Assembly (NCBI GenBank): GCA_903828675.1
Contig: CAIKND010000029.1
Coordinates: 1 to 64,000, forward strand
DNA: 64,000 nucleotides
Direction: 5' to 3'
Source: an uncultured Acidobacteriaceae bacterium
GTDB lineage: Bacteria; Acidobacteriota; Terriglobia; Terriglobales; Acidobacteriaceae
Made by a program: the position numbers and the translations under genes. The stretch's first letter is position 1. Every line of letters starts with the position of its first letter. Under the pieces are notes generated by a model. That model was not told the DNA's origin, ran no database searches, and saw nothing but the letters and a program-made list of their open reading frames with translations. This document shows positions 26,719-34,991 of the stretch, piece after piece.

Positions 26719-27507
26719 CTAAGATGCCAGCTCGGGCGCGTTCTTCGACTCATTCACTTCTGACCCCTCCGAATCCTGAGAGCCATCCCCAGAATCCTCC
26801 TGGAACGTCTGGGCGTCGGCAAAGCGGTACCCCACGTACACATCCGTAAGCAGATACAAGGGATTCGATGGATCGTCTTCGATCTTCTTCCGCAACTGCC
26901 GGACGAACGTCCGCAGATACTCGACCTCCTCGCGGCAATCGGCCCCCCACACCGCCGTCAGCAGCTTGGCATAGGTAACCACCCGGCCCGCGCGGCTCAT
27001 CAGGCAGTGCAGTATGTCGAACTCCTTGCGGGTCAAATGGACAGCCTCGCCCCGTTTGGTCACATTGCGCTTCACCGGCTCCAGACGAATCTCTCCGATC
27101 TCGATGGGGGCATCTTCAGCGCGTGCGGGAGCGCGCACCCGCCGGACGGCCGCGCGAATACGTGCAATCAGCTCGCGGGTGCTGAATGGTTTGGTCACGT
27201 AGTCGTCCGCGCCCAGTTCCAGCGCCTCCACTTTGTCTTCTTCCTGGTCGCGAACCGTAAGCATCAGAATAGGCAGCCGCGGAGCAAAGGCGCGAATCCG
27301 GCGCAGCGTTTCGATGCCGCCAATGCCCGGCATATTCACATCGAGCAACACCACGTCATAGGCCGCTGCGCGCAACAGTTGCAGCGCCTCTTCTCCCCGC
27401 GAGGCCTCGGCCACCTGGAACCCCAGTTCCAGCAGCGGGGGGCGCAGCGCCCTGCGGATGGCTGATTCGTCGTCGACCACAAGAATGCGAATGGCAGGTT
27501 GGTTCAT
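26719..27507 (-). CDS. OmpR-family response regulator, KdpE-like
   Basis: A 262-residue two-component regulator. The receiver domain has Asp56 in VVLLDVNMPG and the conserved Lys in YVTKPFSTREL. The winged-helix DNA-binding domain (about 128-225) has HLTRKEFDILHCLMSRAGRVVTYAKLL and the typical TFVRQLRKKIEDDPSNPLYLLT. The best matches by style are KdpE-type regulators. The acidic, Ser-rich C-terminal tail of about 30 residues is extra. The start MNQPAIRI overlaps the kinase stop as ATGA, so the pair is coupled. No kdp transporter genes are in the window. Confidence 0.9.
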   Translation of the reverse strand: MNQPAIRILVVDDESAIRRALRPPLLELGFQVAEASRGEEALQLLRAAAYDVVLLDVNMPGIGGIETLRRIRAFAPRLPILMLTVRDQEEDKVEALELGADDYVTKPFSTRELIARIRAAVRRVRAPARAEDAPIEIGEIRLEPVKRNVTKRGEAVHLTRKEFDILHCLMSRAGRVVTYAKLLTAVWGADCREEVEYLRTFVRQLRKKIEDDPSNPLYLLTDVYVGYRFADAQTFQEDSGDGSQDSEGSEVNESKNAPELAS

Positions 27508-29009
27508 TGAGGACGTCCCTTCTGCGCTGAGTCCGGGATGGCCGCAAAGAATGTGGTTCCCTCGTGCTCCTCGCTTGTAACCCAAACATAGCCGCCATGG
27601 ATCAACGCCACTCTCTTGGCCACCGAAAGCCCGATGCCCGTGCCTGACGCCCGGTTGGAGAGTGTGGCGGAACGATAGTAGCGGTCAAAAATTCGTTCGC
27701 GGTCGGCCATCGGGATCACCGGCCCGTAGCTATGCACTGAAAAGATAACCTCTGTCTTGGCATGCACGGCGCGGATGGTGATGGCCGTTCCGTAAATGGA
27801 ATATTTACAGGCATTGTCGATGTATTGCGTCAGCAGCATGACGATCAACTGCCGATCGCAGCACAGCACCAGGTCATCGTCCTCCATGTCGACGATGACT
27901 TTCATGCTCGCCAAACGATCCTTGAGGCTGGCCAGTACTTCATCCAGCAGCGGAGCGATGCCTACTTGTGTGGCATGAATCTTCACCTCACCCGCATCCA
28001 GGCGGGCCGTGGTCAGCAGCCGCGTCGTCAATTCGCTCAGAACGCCTGCCTGCTCGTCGATGAGAGCAACCAGATCCGCCTGCCCCGCCGAGAGACGGCC
28101 CATCTCTCCCAGCCCGGTGCTGGCGGCGCGGATTGCCGTCAGCGGCGTCTTGTAGGCGTGCGCCAGGCTGTCCAGAACCGTGGACCGGAGCTGTTCGGTG
28201 CGGCGTTCAGTTTCGATGCGGCTCTCATTGGCAAAAGCCCGGTAGCGGTCGAAGGTGATTGCGATCAGCGAGGCAATGGCATTGTTCGTAAGCGCGCTGG
28301 TATCGCCCCGCACCACCAGGCTGCCCACGGGCACTGTACCCAAACGGACGACGCGGCGTCCTACGCCCGTATCCGGGTCGTCGTCTGAGGTTTCAAAGTA
28401 GTAGACGTTTTGCGCCATCTCTTGCGGGTCCACAGCCCAGTACCCCGCCTGGTAGACATTGTGAAGGTCGGCGTCGAAGACCGCCACCGCCTCCAGCGCA
28501 AAAATCTCGTGGACCAGTTCCGCCAACTGTGGTCCCGGTTCAACATGGAGGTTCATCTGCAAGGTGCGGCGTGTGAACTCATAAAGATCATGCATCTGTC
28601 CGCCCCGGGACTCGGCCTCCCTGGCGTTCCCGGTCACCCGCGCCGAAAGCCGGCTCACCGTAAGCGCAACCAGCACAAACGCCATCAGTGTTACCGAGTT
28701 GGCCGGATCGGAAGCAAGGTTCAGCTCAGACTTCCGTGAGTTCAGATAGCCATGCACCATCAGCGCCGAGAGCGACACAATCACCGCCTGCCAGAAGCCG
28801 CATAGCAGGGCGGTGGGCACAACGATGAGCAGATAGAGCAGCAGCGCAACCGGAAGCAGCCAGGCCGACCAGTGAGCAAAAGCCGCCACTAGAACGACAG
28901 CTACAATTCCGAGCGCACACTCCAGCGTGAACAAGAGCGCACGCAACCCGGAGCCGCGCGAAATCTTGGCGGCGAAGACAGAACGCACAGGAATATAGCT
29001 TCCAGACAA
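27504..29009 (-). CDS. Sensor histidine kinase, KdpD-like membrane core
   Basis: A 501-residue kinase. Four hydrophobic helices (about 22-125) resemble the DUF4118 membrane domain of KdpD. A GAF-like region follows (about 150-250), then the kinase core with His284 in DSLAHAYKTPLTAI and an N box around QYIDNACKYS. The large N-terminal KdpD and USP domains of true KdpD are missing. The first G box is unusual: HSYGPVIP (426-433) lacks the Asp normally found before the glycines. The second, GTGIGLS, is normal. It is the upstream gene of a coupled pair with the KdpE-like regulator. Confidence 0.88.
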   Translation of the reverse strand: MSGSYIPVRSVFAAKISRGSGLRALLFTLECALGIVAVVLVAAFAHWSAWLLPVALLLYLLIVVPTALLCGFWQAVIVSLSALMVHGYLNSRKSELNLASDPANSVTLMAFVLVALTVSRLSARVTGNAREAESRGGQMHDLYEFTRRTLQMNLHVEPGPQLAELVHEIFALEAVAVFDADLHNVYQAGYWAVDPQEMAQNVYYFETSDDDPDTGVGRRVVRLGTVPVGSLVVRGDTSALTNNAIASLIAITFDRYRAFANESRIETERRTEQLRSTVLDSLAHAYKTPLTAIRAASTGLGEMGRLSAGQADLVALIDEQAGVLSELTTRLLTTARLDAGEVKIHATQVGIAPLLDEVLASLKDRLASMKVIVDMEDDDLVLCCDRQLIVMLLTQYIDNACKYSIYGTAITIRAVHAKTEVIFSVHSYGPVIPMADRERIFDRYYRSATLSNRASGTGIGLSVAKRVALIHGGYVWVTSEEHEGTTFFAAIPDSAQKGRPQ

Positions 29010-29333
29010 CCTGTACCCACCTTCTCAATGCCACGGAACACGGAAAGGTCCGCTACTCAATTTGAAGAAGCCGCAAGAGAAACACCAAACAACTCAACCG
29101 TTCAATCGGTCAAGGTTTTGAGCAATTCGACATGGGACTTGTCTGTCCGGTCTCTTCGTTGATGACGACGAAAGCGCAAGAAAATTTTAGCAGGTTCCCC
29201 ATTTCCTTTTCCCTATTTCCTTTTTATGGAGCGTTGTGCTTGGTCCCGCCCATGGACGCTGGCGGCTCATTTACAGCATTGGCCGCCTGTGCTCTCCGCC
29301 TATGAAATCCACGTCAATGCTCCCAAATTCTTT
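29010..29333. other. Divergent intergenic region
   Basis: No gene visible. It holds the start region of the minus-strand kinase and leads into the regulatory part upstream of the porin. A pyrimidine-rich stretch with repeated CCCTATTTCC-like units lies around 29196-29226. Confidence 0.4.
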
Positions 29334-29363
29334 TCTCAATCCTCATAGGTTCTTTATGGGCCA
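29334..29363 (+). promoter_or_regulatory. 30-nt box shared with the glnA upstream region (porin copy)
   Basis: This block matches 34909-34938 upstream of glnA at 26 of 30 positions with no gaps; the shared core is CATAGGwTCTTTATGGG. Such conservation between two non-coding sites in front of different genes suggests a common promoter or activator site. Both copies have the same orientation relative to their genes. Confidence 0.6.
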
Positions 29364-29447
29364 TTTGCGTTACTAGTGTTAATCCGTATGGCCGTGACCG
29401 CCTCGGGGGCAGCACAACTACGGAGCAGCCAATTTGCAATCTGTACG

Positions 29448-29529
29448 GCCAGAAAGCTCGTGTAGCCGCAAGGCTTCACCTGTGCAGTTCGTAACAGACA
29501 GCGTGAAGCGGTGTTCCCCAATTTCTGGC
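29448..29529 (+). promoter_or_regulatory. Nested hairpin in porin leader
   Basis: GCCAGAAA-type outer arms (29448-29455 and 29522-29529) enclose GCTTCAC (29473-29479) paired with GTGAAGC (29503-29509). The structure ends about 50 bases before the porin start and would lie in a long 5' leader. I cannot match it to a known riboswitch class. Confidence 0.35.
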
Positions 29530-29581
29530 TGAATTCTTTGCTTGTCATACCAAAACAAATTTTCTTGGAGGAATAGTGCCG

Positions 29582-30778
29582 ATGAACATGAAACGGAATC
29601 GCATACTGCAATCGATGGCAGGAGCAGCACTTGGATTTGGCCTGCTTGCCGGCGCACAAACACCGGCTGCGCCTGCAGACGCGCCTGCACCGGCAGCGCA
29701 GGCTCCCGCAGCCGCACCAGCAGCTCCGGCCGCAGCACCCACCTGGAGCGTGGGCCCCATGGACATCAGCGGCTTCATCGACGGCTATTACAGCTATAAC
29801 TTCAACACCCCCTCCAACGCAGCCAATGGCCAGACCAATGATCTGTATAACTTCAACGACAAGACCGACCAGTTCAGCCTGAGCGCGGCTAAGTTGACCT
29901 TGAACCACGATCCCGATCCAATCGGCGCGCATGTTGACTTACTATACGGCCGCACGAATACCTTCGTGAATGCCTCCACCCCTAATTCGGGCGGCGAGGG
30001 TAACTACATCGAGCAGGCATTCCTCAGTTTGAAACCCACAAAGGCCAAGGGTTTCGAATTTGACTTCGGTAAGTTCGTCACCTCGGCAGGCGCCGAAGTT
30101 ATTGAATCCAAGGACAACTGGAACTACTCGCGCTCCCTGCTATTCGCATGGGCCATCCCCTACTTCCACTTTGGCGCACGCACTTCAATGCCCGTATCGA
30201 AAACCGAGACCATCGGCTTCCAGGTTGTGAACGGCTGGAACAACGTGACCAAGTTCAACGGTGGAGCCACGATCGGCCTCACCAGCGCGCTTGTAAAGCC
30301 GAAGTATTCCTGGTTTGTGAACTACTACGTTGGCCCTGAGAATCCCAACACCACCACCGGCTACCGCAACCTGATTGACAGTACGCTGCTGCTGACGCCA
30401 ACATCAAAGTTCAGCGCCTATATCAACTACGATTACGGCCAGAATCGCGATGCATTGAAGGCCCAGGAAGACACCAAGCTGAACCACTGGCAGGGCGTTG
30501 CATTCGCCGCTCGCGGTCAAATCTCGGGCAAGTCCGCATTGGCGGGACGCTACGAATATTTCAAAGATCCGAATGGCTTCGAGACCGGCACAGCGCAGCA
30601 CTTGCAAGAGTTTACGGGAACCTATGAATACAAGTGGGTAGAAGGCCTGCTGGCCAGGCTCGAATATCGACGCGACTGGTCTAACACTCCCTCATTCCAC
30701 AAGAACGATGGGGCATCTGTTAACGCGCAATCCACGATGACGGCAGGCTTCGTTGCCTTTTTTGGTCCCAAGCGCTAG
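29582..30778 (+). CDS. Outer membrane beta-barrel porin (BBP2/OmpL-like)
   Basis: A 398-residue exported protein. After a signal peptide comes a low-complexity Ala/Pro linker (about residues 25-55), then a barrel of many short amphipathic strands with repeated aromatic-ended segments (ISGFIDGYYSYNFNTP, LTLNHDPDPIGAHVDLLYGRT, LARLEYRRDWS, TAGFVAFFGPKR). This pattern fits the 'putative beta-barrel porin 2' family common in acidobacteria. GGAGG precedes ATG 29582 by ten bases; a GTG two codons earlier is also possible. The promoter-region box shared with glnA suggests that it imports a nitrogen source (inference). Confidence 0.85.
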   Translation: MNMKRNRILQSMAGAALGFGLLAGAQTPAAPADAPAPAAQAPAAAPAAPAAAPTWSVGPMDISGFIDGYYSYNFNTPSNAANGQTNDLYNFNDKTDQFSLSAAKLTLNHDPDPIGAHVDLLYGRTNTFVNASTPNSGGEGNYIEQAFLSLKPTKAKGFEFDFGKFVTSAGAEVIESKDNWNYSRSLLFAWAIPYFHFGARTSMPVSKTETIGFQVVNGWNNVTKFNGGATIGLTSALVKPKYSWFVNYYVGPENPNTTTGYRNLIDSTLLLTPTSKFSAYINYDYGQNRDALKAQEDTKLNHWQGVAFAARGQISGKSALAGRYEYFKDPNGFETGTAQHLQEFTGTYEYKWVEGLLARLEYRRDWSNTPSFHKNDGASVNAQSTMTAGFVAFFGPKR

Positions 30779-30795
30779 ATAACTCGTGGCTCCGT

Positions 30796-30818
30796 CCCGC
30801 CTGGCTGGTTCAGGCGGG
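30796..30818 (+). terminator. Hairpin downstream of porin
   Basis: CCCGCCTG pairs with CAGGCGGG around a seven-base loop 17 bases after the stop codon. There is no T-run, so termination is plausible but not certain. Confidence 0.5.
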
Positions 30819-31049
30819 GCCCTACCCCACACTCGCTGCCGGACTAACTGCCGGCGGCAAGGAAAGCTGAGCAACTCTTTTCAGTTTCCTCATTTCATCC
30901 TTATCAGCTGAGCTCTACGATCCAAATAACTCAAAGAGTTACTCCAGTCAGGCCCGAACAGGAATCCACTTACGGGTGAATCCCACGAAATTCCCGGAGG
31001 GAAACCGCCGGGAGCAGCCATACGAAAAACAATCTTCAGGAGAATGCTC

Positions 31050-32822
31050 ATGGCAGAACAAAAAGCACCTCAAATGCAGGCCACCCTGGGCCTTACCGGG
31101 CTGACCAGCAACGCAATGGCTCTCATTGCTCCCGGCGCCTTTCTGTGGCTCACCTTCTTCATCCAGGCCACGACAGGCACAACTGCTCCGGCCATGTGGC
31201 TAGGCATCTTCGGCGCCCTGCTGCTGTGTCTTGCAACGGCCGTTGCGTACGCTGAAATCTCCAAGCTCTATCCCGGTACCGGTTCAAGTTACTACTACGC
31301 TGAGCAGGCCATGCTTTCCAAGGAAGGGTCCTTCAAGTATGCCCGCATTGCAAAGTTCATCGTCGGGTGGGGCTCGCACCTTTACTACTGGGTCTATCCC
31401 GGCGTAATGGTCGCCACCACTGGCATCTTCATGGGTTATGTAGTGGGCTTCCTCTATCCGGGCATCATGAGCGGCTCGAACCCCGGACCTCTCTTCATGG
31501 CCCTCATCGCGATCGTCTTTGCGTTCTTCGTCGGCTGGATCGCATCCAAGGGCGCCGGCGCTTCCACGGCTGTCAACCTGGCCATCAACGTTATCCAGAT
31601 CTCGGCCTTGCTGGTCTTCAGCGTACTCGCCATCGGTTACCGCTCCAGCCATCCAGCTGGTTCACCGGCCTTCCAATATGACGGCCAGACACTGGCCACC
31701 TACGACTACCAGTTCGCCACTGCCAAGGATGGCTCGACCATCCGCGACGCTGCCGGCGCGCCGCTGCCCCTGCTCGATGCTTCAGGTAAAAAGGTTCCCT
31801 TCACCATCGACTACCCTGAGAAGGATGCAACCTCTGGCGCCTTCCTCGCCCACCCCACTGCGGCTTCTGTGATTTCTCCGCACAAGTTCAGTTATCTGTT
31901 CATCCAGGCCACCGTCGCCATCCTCATCCTGGTCGGCTTCGAATCGGTGACCTCGATGGGAGGCGAGGCCAAAAACCCAACCAAGCATATCCCCATCGCC
32001 GTCATCGCCTCGCTGCTAATCCAGGGCCTGGTCTGTTACCTGATTGAGTATTTCGCGGCCAACTACTTCCTCAACTCGGGGTACTCCATGGCCAACGCCG
32101 CCAGTTCCGCGGCCCCCATCGGCGATATGATGATCATCGTCGGAGACGGGCTGCTGGGCCACGGCAACGGCCACTACTTCATGCTCGCAGAGGCCTTCAC
32201 CGTGTTCCTGGCCCTCATCGGCACCACGCTTTCCTGCATGAACACCGGCGCTCGCGTCACCTATGCCATGGGCAAGGACGACGAAGCTCCTGAGCACTTC
32301 GGCATCCTTCACGCCGGATCGCTCAGCCCCCGCAAGGCCATCTGGACTCTGGCCACCATCTCCGCGGTGATCGGCGTTATCGCTGTCTCTCTGGTCTTCG
32401 GTGATGCTGCCGCGCCCAGCGATGCAGCCATTGCAGCCCTGCCCCACGGCCTCTTCTCCAGTTGGGGCTATCTCTCCCACGACCAGTTGGCTGCCTTGCC
32501 CAACTCGCTCTTGACCATCACGCTCACCTCCAACTTCGGTACCTTCATCCTCTACGCGCTCAGTTGCTTCCTGTGCATTGTGGCCTTCCACAAGCGCTCC
32601 GACTACAACGTAGTGTTGCACTTGATCATCCCCGGCTTCGGCCTGCTCGCCAACCTCACGTTGATGGCCTTCTACGTCATCAGCCCGGTCTTTGGCCTGG
32701 GAACCTTCAAGGAACCACTCTTGGCGCTAGGCATCTCGGCCGTCTGGGGCATCTACGGAGCCATTTACTTCCTCCGCTCCTCCAAGGCAAAGGGCAAGGC
32801 TATCTTGATCGAATCGAGATAA
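31050..32822 (+). CDS. APC-superfamily amino acid permease with large extracellular insert
   Basis: A 590-residue inner membrane transporter with about 12-13 helices. The first helix pair (LTSNAMALIAPGAFLWLTFF) resembles the APC core that binds the amino acid alpha groups. An unusual hydrophilic insert of about 85 residues (near 195-280, rich in TATYDYQFATAKDG-like sequence) sits between two helices. The substrate is not determinable; an amino acid or amine is likely. AGGAG lies seven bases before the chosen ATG; another ATG two codons earlier is too close to it. The 230-base leader contains small inverted repeats (AACTC/GAGTT at 30928-30940; TCCCGG/CCGGGA at 30992-31013). Confidence 0.87.
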   Translation: MAEQKAPQMQATLGLTGLTSNAMALIAPGAFLWLTFFIQATTGTTAPAMWLGIFGALLLCLATAVAYAEISKLYPGTGSSYYYAEQAMLSKEGSFKYARIAKFIVGWGSHLYYWVYPGVMVATTGIFMGYVVGFLYPGIMSGSNPGPLFMALIAIVFAFFVGWIASKGAGASTAVNLAINVIQISALLVFSVLAIGYRSSHPAGSPAFQYDGQTLATYDYQFATAKDGSTIRDAAGAPLPLLDASGKKVPFTIDYPEKDATSGAFLAHPTAASVISPHKFSYLFIQATVAILILVGFESVTSMGGEAKNPTKHIPIAVIASLLIQGLVCYLIEYFAANYFLNSGYSMANAASSAAPIGDMMIIVGDGLLGHGNGHYFMLAEAFTVFLALIGTTLSCMNTGARVTYAMGKDDEAPEHFGILHAGSLSPRKAIWTLATISAVIGVIAVSLVFGDAAAPSDAAIAALPHGLFSSWGYLSHDQLAALPNSLLTITLTSNFGTFILYALSCFLCIVAFHKRSDYNVVLHLIIPGFGLLANLTLMAFYVISPVFGLGTFKEPLLALGISAVWGIYGAIYFLRSSKAKGKAILIESR

Positions 32823-32854
32823 CCGCTTTAACCTGACCCGTAACTTAACCGCGA

Positions 32855-32919
32855 CTGCTGGGTGGAATCTCTCCTCAACCTCTTCCTTGAGGCGAGGCGC
32901 AGAGGACCACCCAGTAGCC
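32855..32919 (+). terminator. Branched hairpin after the permease
   Basis: Outer arms CTGCTGGGTGG and CCACCCAGTAG enclose a second hairpin CCTCAA/TTGAGG. The structure is followed by ATTTTG. It probably ends the permease transcript. Confidence 0.6.
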
Positions 32920-32970
32920 ATTTTGAAGCAGATGTTTCACAACCTATAAAATTGAATCTCTCCTGAGACA

Positions 32971-33804
32971 ATGGAGCAGATCAATGAGGCGGCGGCGCCC
33001 ATGTTGGATGTACAGTTCGGCCAGGCAAGCGATTTCGGCAAAGTCCGTACCAACAACGAAGACGCGATGGGAAGTTTCGTCCCTGCTTCACGCCACCAGG
33101 CCCGTTCCCACGGGTATCTCTTTGCCGTTGCGGACGGCGTCGGCGGCATGGATCTGGGCGAGGTGGCCTCCGCCACGGCCATATCTGTCATCACCGAGGA
33201 GTTCGCCAAGGCGCAGGCTGGCACCATGCTCATCAGCCTGCTGCCACGCCTGATTCAACACGCCAACGCAGCCGTTCATGACTGCACCCTGGCCTCTGAG
33301 TACCGCGGCAAAAAGATGGCAACCACCCTGGTAGCCTGTGCCCTCCGCTACGATCAGGCCATCGTCTCTCATGTGGGCGATTCCCGTTGCTATCTGGTCC
33401 GCGGTGGTCAGTGCAAGCAGGTCACGCAGGACCACACCTGGGTCAACGAACAGAGGAAACTTGGCTTGCTTACCGCCAGTGAGGCGGCTGAATCGGATTC
33501 ACGTCACATTCTGATTCGCTCGCTCGGGCCGCAGATGTTCGTCTCTCCCGACACCACTGCCCTCACTCTCCAGCCGGACGATGTCCTCGTTCTCTGCTCC
33601 GACGGGCTGCATGACTCCATGAGCAACTCCGCCATCGCCGAAATCGTGTCTCAAAAAAAGCCTATGGACGAGATAGCCCGCGAACTGGTAGCGCATGCTG
33701 TCGAAATCGACGGAGGCGATAACACCACGGCGCAGGTTGTCCGCATCCGCGCGGTCGAGCAGGTTGGCATGTATCGCGGACGTCCCTACCGCCTCCCTTC
33801 CTGA
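32971..33804 (+). CDS. PP2C-family Ser/Thr protein phosphatase
   Basis: A cytoplasmic metal-dependent phosphatase of 277 residues. All key PPM motifs are visible: RTNNEDA (motif 1), FAVADGVGGMDLGEVAS with the metal Asp, GDSRCYLV, TQDHTWVNE, LCSDGLHDSM and DGGDNTTAQV. It lies 100 bases upstream of a Ser/Thr kinase gene in the same direction, the usual pairing in which the phosphatase reverses the kinase. Its location next to glutamine synthetase may be chance. Confidence 0.93.
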   Translation: MEQINEAAAPMLDVQFGQASDFGKVRTNNEDAMGSFVPASRHQARSHGYLFAVADGVGGMDLGEVASATAISVITEEFAKAQAGTMLISLLPRLIQHANAAVHDCTLASEYRGKKMATTLVACALRYDQAIVSHVGDSRCYLVRGGQCKQVTQDHTWVNEQRKLGLLTASEAAESDSRHILIRSLGPQMFVSPDTTALTLQPDDVLVLCSDGLHDSMSNSAIAEIVSQKKPMDEIARELVAHAVEIDGGDNTTAQVVRIRAVEQVGMYRGRPYRLPS

Positions 33805-33905
33805 TTGCCTCTCCAACGAAATCCTGAAGACTTACGGAATCCTTACCGTTCTTGCGCGATTTCCCGATAGAGTAATAGAAGTCCTCTTCATGGAGTAGCC
33901 GCAAG

Positions 33906-34880
33906 ATGGGTTTTCTCGACAGCCTGGAAGCCGGTTCGCAGATTGATTCCTACCGGATCGACACACCCGTTGCCCGTAGCGGCATGGCCACGATTTTTCG
34001 CGCCACCGACCTTCGCGACAACCGCGTCGTAGCCCTCAAGATTCCCCATCCGGACATGGAAGCAGATCCAATTCTGTTCGACCGCTTCCAGCGTGAGTCA
34101 GGTATCGGAGAAAAGCTCAACCACCCCAAGGTCATGCGCGTCTTTGGCGGAGAGAGACGCTCGCGAATTTATATGGTCATGGAGTGGTGCGAAGGCCGCC
34201 TGCTGCGCCAGATCATGGATGATGGCAAAATTCCCCAGGTCCGCGCCATACGTATTGCCATCGGTATTCTTGACGCGCTTGACTACATCCACGCAAACGG
34301 CGTCGTGCACCGCGACCTGAAGCCGGAAAACATCATGGTAGATGCTGATGACAACATCAAGCTGATTGACTTCGGTATCGCCAGCGACTCTGCCGCCCGG
34401 CGCCTCACCTACGCCAACTTCACTGCCACTCTCGGCACTCCCAACTACATTTCACCGGAGCAGGTAAAAGGCAAGCGGGGTGACGGCCGCTCCGATATCT
34501 ATGCCGTGGGCGTACTCCTCTATGAGATGCTCTCCGGCAAGGTGCCCTTTACCGGTCCTTCGCCGATTGCCGTCATGAACGAGCGGCTGCTGAACCACCC
34601 CATGCCTCCCTCGGTCGCCGATCCTTCCATCTCGCCGCAGTTGCAGGAAGTTCTCTATCGCGCCCTCGAAAGAGACCCCAGGAATCGTTACCCGCGCGCA
34701 CATGATTTTGAACATGATCTCGAGCACCTGGACCAGGTAGGCGTAGAAGACCGCGATGAGCTGCGAAATTGGCAGAAGCGCAAATCACAACTGTCGCGCA
34801 AGATTTTCTATTATGCCGCTTTGGCGCTCATTCCCGTCGTGGTTTTGCTGCTGATGATGGCCGTTGCGCATCGCCGATAG
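33906..34880 (+). CDS. Membrane-anchored Ser/Thr protein kinase (Hanks type)
   Basis: A 324-residue kinase with the domain at about 16-280 and one C-terminal membrane helix (about 298-318, YYAALALIPVVVLLLMMAVA). Catalytic residues are present: Lys45 in VALKIP, HRDLKPEN with Asp137, and DFGIA with Asp155, then GTPNYISPEQ and DIYAVGVLLYEML. The glycine-rich loop is degenerate (VARSGMATIFRA), with only one of the usual glycines. There is no extracellular sensor domain beyond the final three or four residues, so it senses from the cytoplasmic side. The PP2C phosphatase lies directly upstream. Confidence 0.93.
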   Translation: MGFLDSLEAGSQIDSYRIDTPVARSGMATIFRATDLRDNRVVALKIPHPDMEADPILFDRFQRESGIGEKLNHPKVMRVFGGERRSRIYMVMEWCEGRLLRQIMDDGKIPQVRAIRIAIGILDALDYIHANGVVHRDLKPENIMVDADDNIKLIDFGIASDSAARRLTYANFTATLGTPNYISPEQVKGKRGDGRSDIYAVGVLLYEMLSGKVPFTGPSPIAVMNERLLNHPMPPSVADPSISPQLQEVLYRALERDPRNRYPRAHDFEHDLEHLDQVGVEDRDELRNWQKRKSQLSRKIFYYAALALIPVVVLLLMMAVAHRR

Positions 34881-34908
34881 CTGCGTCTCCTCGGGGCGAA
34901 TTTCCTCA

Positions 34909-34938
34909 TCACAATCTTCATAGGATCTTTATGGGTCA
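34909..34938 (+). promoter_or_regulatory. 30-nt box shared with the porin upstream region (glnA copy)
   Basis: This block matches the porin copy at 26 of 30 positions. It ends 53 bases before the glnA start, a suitable distance for a promoter or activator site. It does not match the sigma-54 -24/-12 pattern. Confidence 0.6.
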
Positions 34939-34991
34939 AGCCCTAGCATTCTTTTGAGTGCATAAGCGGTTTTCACCCCAAAAGGAGATCC

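Noticed and set aside
30950-31049. Cobalamin-type riboswitch before the amino acid permease
   Set aside because: GGGTGAATCCCACG has a passing resemblance to the B12 box region, but the rest of the conserved core is missing.
34900-34990. Sigma-54 promoter for glnA
   Set aside because: The GG and GC pairs near TTTATGGGTCA do not have the ten-base spacing needed for a -24/-12 element; the porin copy also fails.
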